A stretch of DNA of 64,000 nt from NCBI RefSeq assembly GCF_002923755.1, contig NZ_PGFZ01000001.1:1129176-1193175 (forward strand). The letters are read 5' to 3'. This DNA is from Methylovulum psychrotolerans (GTDB lineage: Bacteria > Pseudomonadota > Gammaproteobacteria > Methylococcales > Methylomonadaceae). The notes beneath the pieces are model-generated. The model saw only the letters and a program-made list of their open reading frames with translations. It ran no database searches and was not told where the DNA came from. The first letter of the stretch is position 1; the number at the start of each line of letters is the position of its first letter. Positions 57,890 through 64,000 of this stretch are shown here, piece after piece. A program made the translations under genes and the position numbers.

Positions 57890-59857
57890 TTAAGCGACGT
57901 GTCCCTTCAGCCACTCAAGAAGCTGATCCTCCGGCATTTCCTTGGCAATAAACCAGCCCTGCACGAAACCGCAACCCAGATCACGCACCCTATCCAGATC
58001 CGCTTGAGTTTCGACCCCTGCCGCTACAGTGGCAAGCTTAAGCCTCTTGGCAATTGCTAACGTTGCCGCCATTGTTGCGTGGACGGCGGGATTTTGGCTA
58101 GCGGCACGCACAAAACGGCGATCAAATTTTAGCTCATTGACGGGAAGATGCGGCAATAACGCGGCAAGCGGATAGCCACTGCCAAAATCGGTGACTGACA
58201 GCTTAAAGCCTTCGAGCCGCAAGTGGTTCATAACCTTCAGAATGGCTGTCATGTCCGACATCATGTCAAGGTCGGTAATTTCCAAAATCAGATTCTCGGC
58301 CTTAAAATTGAATGCCTGGATGCTGGCAAGGATAAATTGCGGAAAGCGGGTATCCGCCAGCCAATTTGCCGAGAGATTAACTGAGAGAGCCAAAGGGCAA
58401 CCTGCTTCCGTAAACTGTATGCCGCTGATCAATGCCTTAGTCAGCAGCACCTCGGATAACGGCGCGACCAAACCATATTTCTTGGCTATAGCGAAGAACT
58501 CATCGGGTGGCGGTGATTCGCCTTGCCGTTGCCAACGCGCCAGCGTTTCCACACCGACGACATGCAACGTTCTGCTGTCCACCTTAGGCTGAAAATACAA
58601 CTGAAATTCGGCATGGCGAATGCCTGCCAAGATGTCATTGGACGAAATGCTTAGCGTAGTAGGCCGGACGGAGGTGCTTGAGCCAAGATAATGGTTTGGA
58701 CTGACGGTTGCCACTATTGGCGATTCTGTTACCTTCATGCTTGTCCCTATCTTATCCGGCATCAATGCGGCATCGCCAAGACCGTAAGCCTCAGATACGG
58801 TGAGATTTTCAGCGGCAATTTCGACCTTTTCCAAGGCATCTTCCAGTTCGATAAAAAGCATTTGTGCGGTATCGAGGCGGCTATTTTTGGCGGCCGCCTC
58901 GATACGTTCCGCCAAGCTGGCAAAGTGCAACGCACCAACAATACGCGCCGACGATTTGATTTTATGCATGACTAAAGCCAGCGCATGGGCCGTACCTTCG
59001 GTAAAATGCTGGCGGCAAGTGGCAATATCCGTATGTACCGTCGTGATGAACAGGCCGACAAACTCGCGCATCTGCTGGACATCTGAGGCACCGATAAGAT
59101 TAACCAAATTGCTGGTATTTAGGATTGCGATTGCCGGCTTTACCGACGTTTTGTCCAACCAGTATTCCAATAGGGAGCGTAACGCATCCAACTCGACGGG
59201 TTCGGCCAGCATGGCATCTATACCCGCCTCCCGGCAAATTGTCGGCCCTTTCGGGTACAGTTCGGTAGTAATGGCGATAATAGGTGTATACGCACCACTA
59301 GCCCGTTTGGCGGCGCGTATGGCGCGGGCTAATTTCACCTTATCCAAATCGGGTATCTGATGGCCGATGAGAACCAGATCATGACCACCCTCCTGCCATT
59401 TGAACAGTGCCGCCGTGTTATCAGCGGCGATATCGGCATCAAAGCCTAACGCCGCCAGTTGCATTTGTAGCAACATTTGGTTGGCGGGGCGATCTTCGGC
59501 CACAAGGATACAACGCCGCCCCGTCTTGTCAGAAGTTACCGTTGTGGTAACGATGGCGGATTCAGAAGACGTTGAACAGTTGGAATCAATATGTTCAGGC
59601 AGTTCGCTAATCAATGTGGCGAGCCGCTTTGCACCTTTGGCAATTTTGTCGATTTGCTGGCGGGTGTTGGCATCCAACGCCCTATCCATTTGCAGAATGT
59701 TGATTTGAGCAAGAAGAGTGTGTAACGGTGCGCGTAATTTGTCCCCCCAATTAGCCAAGTCTTCCAACTTGGCATGGCTAACGGGTTCGGCTGCATCCGG
59801 CACTTGCCCTACGCTGTCGATGCGCTGTTGTTGGGGTTGATGTTGTTGGTCAGTCAT
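57890..59857 (-). CDS. Multi-domain EAL protein with degenerate HisKA-like, REC and EAL domains and an intact HPt
   Basis: 655 residues, no membrane segment. Order: a HisKA-like helical pair (about 30-90) in which the phospho-His of 'SHELRTPL' is replaced (DKLRAPL, D39). A receiver (115-235) follows whose phospho-Asp position is Gly (LVLIGHQIP, G165). An HPt domain (250-345) keeps its His (VMHKIKSSAR, H298). An EAL domain covers 405-655. In the EAL part the Glu of 'EAL' is kept (VETLARW), but the double Asp reads TDFGSGY (T556) and the Glu of 'EGVET' is Ala (A613), so c-di-GMP hydrolysis is unlikely. It is probably a phosphorelay adaptor or c-di-GMP sensor rather than an enzyme. Lies between the kinase operon and the HTH response regulator. 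Confidence 0.85.
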   Translation of the reverse strand: MTDQQHQPQQQRIDSVGQVPDAAEPVSHAKLEDLANWGDKLRAPLHTLLAQINILQMDRALDANTRQQIDKIAKGAKRLATLISELPEHIDSNCSTSSESAIVTTTVTSDKTGRRCILVAEDRPANQMLLQMQLAALGFDADIAADNTAALFKWQEGGHDLVLIGHQIPDLDKVKLARAIRAAKRASGAYTPIIAITTELYPKGPTICREAGIDAMLAEPVELDALRSLLEYWLDKTSVKPAIAILNTSNLVNLIGASDVQQMREFVGLFITTVHTDIATCRQHFTEGTAHALALVMHKIKSSARIVGALHFASLAERIEAAAKNSRLDTAQMLFIELEDALEKVEIAAENLTVSEAYGLGDAALMPDKIGTSMKVTESPIVATVSPNHYLGSSTSVRPTTLSISSNDILAGIRHAEFQLYFQPKVDSRTLHVVGVETLARWQRQGESPPPDEFFAIAKKYGLVAPLSEVLLTKALISGIQFTEAGCPLALSVNLSANWLADTRFPQFILASIQAFNFKAENLILEITDLDMMSDMTAILKVMNHLRLEGFKLSVTDFGSGYPLAALLPHLPVNELKFDRRFVRAASQNPAVHATMAATLAIAKRLKLATVAAGVETQADLDRVRDLGCGFVQGWFIAKEMPEDQLLEWLKGHVA

Positions 59858-59921
59858 TGCTAGCTTTTACTTATGCCTAACCGAATCGATTTTTGCCAAG
59901 ACAGTTCTCCGTCAGGCAACC

Positions 59922-59986
59922 TATACTCTGAACGGTCAAGTTTTCGGTTAATCCTAAAACCGAAAACTTGACCGTTTGAAGTCTAT
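59922..59986. repeat. Short palindromic repeat, copy 2
   Basis: AACGGTCAAGTTTTCGGTT (59931-59949) is perfectly mirrored at 59958-59976 around an 8-base loop. Flanks TATACT and TTGAAGTCTAT match copy 1 at 14014-14111, 46 kb away. It lies between the EAL protein and the HTH response regulator genes. Confidence 0.75.
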
Positions 59987-60028
59987 GACTTTGCAATACC
60001 CGTTGTGCACCGTAGCAATAGGCTGCCA

Positions 60029-60631
60029 TCATGCCAACTTTTTGCTCAAATGCTCCACTAGCGGACGCAAAACGGCAAAGGGAATCGGTTTGGAATAGAC
60101 CGGAATGCCGGACGGTAGCCCACCGTGTTCTTCAATTTCGGAAGCCGTAAGGCCAGTGACGACAATGATAGTCGCCTGGGTCGGGGCGGGCTGGGATTTC
60201 AAACTCCGTATCATTTTAAACCCATCCATTTCCGGCATAACCAAGTCAATAATGATTAAGTCCGGATTATGGCGGCCAATCATCATAAGCCCTTTAAAAC
60301 CATCGTTTGCCGTCAACAAACGGACAGGTAAACGCCATTCGTTAAATTGGAGGCGATAAACTTCGCGCTGTACCGCATCATCTTCCACTATCAAGACTTG
60401 AAGCTGATCCGGTGCCGGCGACGATTCGGTGCTCAGGATAGCCTTTTGCCGCAAGTGCATGGCCTCGACCGCCGAGACGGCAATACGCCGATGGCCCCCG
60501 GCAGTTTTCCAGGCGGGCAATATCCCCGACTCAACCCAAACCTGCACTGTTGACAACGCCACGCCTAACTTGGCTGCCGCCGCGCGGGTGGAAAGAAATT
60601 TTTCAGGCTCTAACGTATTGGATTCACTCAT
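60029..60631 (-). CDS. Helix-turn-helix response regulator (excisionase-like HTH plus REC)
   Basis: 200 residues. An N-terminal MerR/excisionase-type HTH (LSTRAAAAKLGVALSTVQVWVESGILPAWKTAGGHRRI, about 13-50) is followed by a receiver domain (about 76-195). The receiver has an acidic pair in VLIVEDDAVQ, phospho-Asp in LIIIDLVMPEMDGF, Thr in VVTG and Lys in YSKP. HTH-first order is unusual for response regulators, where the receiver normally precedes the DNA-binding domain. Likely partner kinases are the hybrid kinase or HPt protein upstream in the same region. Transcribed on its own, 171 bases before the EAL gene. Confidence 0.85.
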   Translation of the reverse strand: MSESNTLEPEKFLSTRAAAAKLGVALSTVQVWVESGILPAWKTAGGHRRIAVSAVEAMHLRQKAILSTESSPAPDQLQVLIVEDDAVQREVYRLQFNEWRLPVRLLTANDGFKGLMMIGRHNPDLIIIDLVMPEMDGFKMIRSLKSQPAPTQATIIVVTGLTASEIEEHGGLPSGIPVYSKPIPFAVLRPLVEHLSKKLA

Positions 60632-61040
60632 AAGTTTTTTATTTTTGGTGTTTGATAATCGCCTTTAAACCGATGGCGCTGAAATCAATTTCATGATCTT
60701 TCCTTCTTAAAAGCCCCAAAGCATAAAATATTCCCACAACTTTTACGCCGTCATTCCGGCTTGCCCAAAGGCTCAAGCGGATTGCCGAAATAACCATTCT
60801 ACAATAGCTATAAATACCACGCAGACTTTATGGAAACATCTGTTAACGGATGAGCTGATGCCCGTATTTTTGTCGAACCGATGTTGCATTCGCTATTGGG
60901 CCACACTGAATTACGCATTATAAAACACACAAACACACGCAACCGGAATTATACTGTGCTTTATAGCGGCCTGAAATAAATTCACAGGCTTATTGTATAT
61001 AAGTCCAGCACTTTTTTATAGGCGGTAACCCGCCAAATTT
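60632..61040. other. Intergenic region, no gene
   Basis: About 410 AT-rich bases. No ORF, hairpin terminator or repeat was confirmed. Confidence 0.4.
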
Positions 61041-61343
61041 TTAACTTTCAAGCTTAAGCGGCTCCGCAACCGTCACCATTAACAGCTTATCGTTCAAGAT
61101 AGTGACCTTTACAAAACCTTGCTCACCCTCAACAACAATGTCTTTCATTTTGCCACCGACCAGATTGGCAATACTCTTTGAGCCAAAGGCAAAAAGCGCC
61201 GCCCCCATCGCCCCAAGGAAATCTTCATCCAAGGTTGCCCCACTGCCTGTATGGGCAAGCACCAAGCCGTCTGTGGAAGTAATGGCACTGCACTTAATGC
61301 CGTCATCCAATGTAGGCAGTAATGTATCCACGCTGTTTTCCAT
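61041..61343 (-). CDS. Roadblock/LC7-family protein
   Basis: 100 residues from the ATG at 61343, 4 bases after the GTPase stop; the frame extends to 61382 but then overlaps that gene. 'IKCSAITSTDGLVLAHTGSG', 'LDEDFLGAMGAALFAFGSKSIANLVGGKMKDIVVEGEQGFVKVTILNDKLLMVTV' gives the beta-alpha-beta order of Roadblock/LC7 domains. It is a paralogue of the 14263-14610 protein. In MglA/MglB-type systems such a protein acts as GAP or scaffold for the neighbouring Ras-like GTPase, here the gene directly upstream. Confidence 0.85.
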   Translation of the reverse strand: MENSVDTLLPTLDDGIKCSAITSTDGLVLAHTGSGATLDEDFLGAMGAALFAFGSKSIANLVGGKMKDIVVEGEQGFVKVTILNDKLLMVTVAEPLKLES

Positions 61344-61347
61344 AGAT

Positions 61348-62109
61348 CTAAGCTCTCTTTTTTCCGGTTTTAAAATCGCCAATTTGTAACAATAAATTCA
61401 TCAGAACCTGTTTTATTTCAAGTGTGTTACGCGCATCAAGCGACACCACAGGGCAAGCTAACCCATGTTTCAAAAGATAAGTGCTGTAATCCAACAAACT
61501 GGTGTCAGTATTGTTGTCATCAAAATGGGTAATGGCGATAATCCCCGGATAGTTTTGTAAAAAACGACCGTGTTGGTGCAGATAATAGTCCATTTCATTC
61601 AACGGGTCACGGCAACCGTTATCAATCATCACCACCATACCGTGAGCGCCTTTGCATAAAACATCTGCCATAAAATCAAAGCGTCTTTGTCCGGGTGTGC
61701 TGTAAATATGCAGATTGCTATTATCCAGATACGCCATGCCATATTCTATAGAGACGGTTGTGGACTCTTTATTATGCAAAGCATTACGTTCAATCGCCTT
61801 GGCATCGGAACCAATCACGGGGATTTCGCTAATGGCTCTAATGGCAGTCGATTTGCCAGAACCGACATTACCCGCCAGAATAATCTTGACTTCTTTGACA
61901 GGCTCTCCTTTTAATAAAGGCGTTCTATCCTGGTTTTGGGCGCGTTGCAGAACTGCCGGACGGGTTTTGTAAATAGGCGCATCTTTCATATTGGTTACAT
62001 GGGCTTGGGATTGCGGTTTTTCTATAAACAGTCTACGTTTTTCGATGTTATGAGCTATCTGTACAGCGCTAATTGATGTGGTGGCTTGTTGCATATTTAA
62101 TGTCCCCAT
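61348..62109 (-). CDS. Ras-like small GTPase of a Roadblock-linked system
   Basis: 253 residues; an ATG at 62094 with GGGGA 8 bases upstream is an alternative start. A charged N-terminal extension of about 70 residues precedes the G domain. G1 is LAGNVGSGKST (G80-S87), and G3 'LHIYSTPGQRRFDFMADVL' (STPGQ in place of DTPGQ). G4-like is 'ITHFD', where Asn/Thr-Lys-x-Asp is expected, and 'VVSLDAR' stands at G5. This fits the proteobacterial 'GTP-binding protein next to Roadblock' family. It would switch between GTP and GDP states under control of the Roadblock partner, which is encoded 4 bases downstream. A second related GTPase begins at 63882. Confidence 0.85.
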   Translation of the reverse strand: MGTLNMQQATTSISAVQIAHNIEKRRLFIEKPQSQAHVTNMKDAPIYKTRPAVLQRAQNQDRTPLLKGEPVKEVKIILAGNVGSGKSTAIRAISEIPVIGSDAKAIERNALHNKESTTVSIEYGMAYLDNSNLHIYSTPGQRRFDFMADVLCKGAHGMVVMIDNGCRDPLNEMDYYLHQHGRFLQNYPGIIAITHFDDNNTDTSLLDYSTYLLKHGLACPVVSLDARNTLEIKQVLMNLLLQIGDFKTGKKRA

Positions 62110-62855
62110 TCATCCTGAAAAATCGTTTATTTTGTATAAAAATTAATTCGTTACCGCCAAAATAAATCTGACAACGTTTTTTTCAGTAAAGAAATCGATT
62201 ACGGCCTGTAAAAATCGTCAGATTACTGGTGAAAATATATAATATGATGAAAATGATGATAAGTCCATTTTAAAAATATATTGAAGTTACTATGGGGGTT
62301 TTTATTAGGCATCATAAACAGACAAATGGGGGAAAGGGGGAAGGTAAGAACCGATAAGGATAAAATGCTGGGGAATGCTTAATCTATTGCAATACTATGC
62401 AAAATGGCATTTTGACCGTAAAGAATTGTGCATGGCGCGGAAACGAAGCGGCGCATTGCCTGTTTTAAGTGTAAGTGCCGCTGTAAGCGGCGAACAGGGC
62501 TTCTCTTCAGTGATTTTAACAAATCAGACTAAATTGTAGGAATATTTTGATATTTGTAAGGTTTTTCCTACAAATATTAAAGCCCTTAGCTGCTTTTAAA
62601 CCCCTATCTTTAAATTTATAATAGTGGGTTCTAATATGCTAATTAAACCGAATTTCATCAATGGCTTTTATTGCAATAGATTAAAAAATACTACAGACCG
62701 AATAAGAACTGCCCAATACAGAAAAACAGGCTAACAGGTTCGGAAAACGTCCCTATATATTCACTGAGTTGAATTTATCAGGGGCGTGACACCACAACAG
62801 TGCTATTTTTTAATTTATCCACCCACAAAATTAAAGCCCATCGGAGATGCGATAG
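62110..62855. other. Divergent intergenic region, AT-rich, no gene
   Basis: About 745 bases between the divergent GTPase operons. No credible ORF. It contains the inverted repeat at 62534-62573 and must hold both promoters. Confidence 0.45.
62534..62573. promoter_or_regulatory. 9-base inverted repeat, possible operator
   Basis: TTGTAGGAA (62534-62542) and TTCCTACAA (62565-62573) are perfect inverted copies separated by 22 AT-rich bases, within the divergent GTPase promoter region. Could bind a dimeric regulator or fold in RNA. Speculative. Confidence 0.3.
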
Positions 62856-63881
62856 ATGTCTGTTAGTGAATTAACTATCAAATTGGTAGGATTTAACGAA
62901 GCGCAACGCTCTAATTTTGAGTCCATCCTAAATCTGGCCGAATCTAAATTGCAACAGCAATGGAAAATCGTCAGCAGCGAAGGGCAAGCCGATTTTTTTA
63001 TCTTCACCGAAGAACCATTGCAAGCAACGATAGACTCCAGCATCCCCTTAGAGCGGCGTTTGTTGTGCACCCAAGACCCTAATAATGCCGAACAGCGTAT
63101 TTTCGTCAATACCCGCATGATTCCGAGTTTGCACTCTTTGGTGGCCGTACTCAACCGGCAAAAACAACCTCAGCCAGCCGATCCGGCATCCGCACCCACC
63201 AAAGAAGAACCCCACGCCGATGCCCAAGCCGCAACCGCTACAGCACCACCTATCACCGATACTATAGCGGAAGTACCCGACACATCGACGGTTTTTTATC
63301 CAGAACAAGGCCTGTTAAAAGCCTTGTTAGAAGCCAGATCCGCCGCCCAACCCCTTGCTATTACTGCTAATGCGCTTAAGCTGTGGATTGATCCGGTAGC
63401 CAACGTTTACTACTCATCTGAAGCCTTAGAAAACCTCGCCCCTTATTGTCTAGCCAACCCTCCTTCCCTATCGGCCTATCCGGTTACGCCAGCCGACTTA
63501 CAACGCACGGTCAGCAACGCCGATATGCCCACCGGCCCGCTTAAAGACCTTATTTGGTATGTGGCGTATAAGTCATCGCAAGGCCGCCTTTTACAGGGCA
63601 GCAGCCCTGAAGACATTGTTAACCTGCTCCAGTGGCCCAATTTTAAACTGCCGGAGTGCGGCAATTATGTCAGGTTGGCGGCGTTTATGCACAGCAACGC
63701 CTTAGCATTAGGAGAAATAGCCGCGTCTGTCAAAATGCCAGCGACCGATATTTACAATTTTTATAATGCGTGCTTCTTAATCGGCTTAATTGAAAAAGGC
63801 TTGACCATCCAATTACATAAAAAAATCCCCAATACCGAGCGGGAAAGCCTTCTGAACAAAATCAGGAACCGTTTAAAATAA
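62856..63881 (+). CDS. Unrecognised protein coupled to a GTPase gene
   Basis: 341 residues. An N-terminal alpha/beta part (about 1-100: 'LTIKLVGFNEAQRSNFESILNLAESKLQQQWKIVSSEGQADFFIFTEEP') resembles a receiver-like or small Rossmann fold without recognised motifs. A proline/alanine-rich linker (about 102-145) follows. The second domain (about 150-341) has helical repeats and ends with a possible winged helix ('LAAFMHSNALALGEIAASVKMPATDIYNFYNACFLIGLIEKG'). The next gene, a Ras-like GTPase, starts directly after its stop, so the two are co-translated. It probably works with that GTPase as effector or regulator; no known family. Confidence 0.6.
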   Translation: MSVSELTIKLVGFNEAQRSNFESILNLAESKLQQQWKIVSSEGQADFFIFTEEPLQATIDSSIPLERRLLCTQDPNNAEQRIFVNTRMIPSLHSLVAVLNRQKQPQPADPASAPTKEEPHADAQAATATAPPITDTIAEVPDTSTVFYPEQGLLKALLEARSAAQPLAITANALKLWIDPVANVYYSSEALENLAPYCLANPPSLSAYPVTPADLQRTVSNADMPTGPLKDLIWYVAYKSSQGRLLQGSSPEDIVNLLQWPNFKLPECGNYVRLAAFMHSNALALGEIAASVKMPATDIYNFYNACFLIGLIEKGLTIQLHKKIPNTERESLLNKIRNRLK

Positions 63882-64000
63882 ATGCACACTGCGAATAAAA
63901 TCAAAATAGTTTTTACAGGCTGTGTCGGGGCAGGAAAAACGACCGCCATACAGACTATTAGCGAAGACATACCCATATCAACCGATGTTAAGCCTTCCGA
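63882..64000 (+). CDS. Ras-like GTPase, N-terminal part only (runs off window)
   Basis: The ATG at 63882 immediately follows the stop of the 341-residue gene. The 39 visible residues (IKIVFTGCVGAGKTTAIQTI, then SEDIPISTDVKPS) contain a G1/Walker A GCVGAGKT very like that of the GTPase at 61348-62109, including the following 'TAIxxISE' helix. It is a second member of the same GTPase family, without the long N-terminal extension of the first. Confidence 0.75.
   Translation, partial: MHTANKIKIVFTGCVGAGKTTAIQTISEDIPISTDVKPS

Noticed and set aside
58800-59360. 186-codon plus-strand ORF opposite the EAL protein
   Set aside because: Shadow of the multi-domain protein; no domain and no ribosome site.

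Overview
The window looks like a chromosomal segment of a Gram-negative, respiring gammaproteobacterium. The evidence is a petABC (cytochrome bc1) operon followed directly by sspA-sspB, a TrhP-type U32 protein, a DUF1820 protein, NarK beside a PP2C/kinase fusion, an outer-membrane polysaccharide exporter and a beta-barrel porin. The mix of long exopolysaccharide, TIGR03032 and Ter modules would fit a methanotroph of the order Methylococcales, but nothing here (no methane oxidation genes) proves that. No tRNA, rRNA, CRISPR array or complete insertion sequence was recognised.

Layout. 1-549: 3' end of trhP. 612-13680: an exopolysaccharide locus on the minus strand (GH17-GT2 glucan synthase, SLBB export lipoprotein, Wzz/Wzc-like copolymerase, GT4, GT2, acyltransferase, O-antigen-ligase-like protein). 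It is interrupted at about 2.6-5.4 kb by an AT-rich insert with a frameshifted membrane protein, a small orphan gene, a MITE-like element and a class III nucleotide cyclase-like protein. 14.2-18.7 kb: an orphan Roadblock protein, then a translationally coupled trio of MpaB/DUF2236 oxygenase, sulfotransferase and catalase-like heme protein. 18.8-23.4 kb: phosphatase-kinase, NarK and a seven-repeat FG-GAP secreted protein. 24.0-29.3 kb: petABC-sspAB housekeeping block, then small conserved proteins and a Nudix hydrolase. 29.9-36.5 kb: four tandem paralogous secreted beta-helix proteins sharing a signal peptide, an N-terminal Cys motif and an unusual C-terminal module. 36.5-39.8 kb: a TIGR03032-TPR-GT9-like chimera and a cupredoxin-cytochrome c fusion.

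39.9-53.0 kb is a long minus-strand Ter (tellurium resistance/stress) operon. It holds TerD-family proteins, an ATP-grasp enzyme, a PRTase-TRSP protein, a HAD phosphatase, a crystallin-J1-like protein, StiP, a CitE-like lyase and TerB. Embedded between the ATP-grasp and PRTase genes, with 1-23 base gaps, are two consecutive AAA-ATPase plus TOPRIM-like (DUF4276-like) pairs resembling two-gene anti-phage modules. This is the most unusual architecture in the window.

53.4-64.0 kb is a signalling region. It has a small membrane protein, a porin / PstS-like periplasmic protein / hybrid histidine kinase operon, a multi-domain protein with degenerate receiver and EAL domains, a helix-turn-helix response regulator, and a Roadblock plus Ras-like GTPase pair. 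Facing away from that pair are an unrecognised 341-residue protein and a second GTPase that runs off the right edge. Two families of short palindromic/MITE-like repeats, each seen twice, link distant parts of the window.
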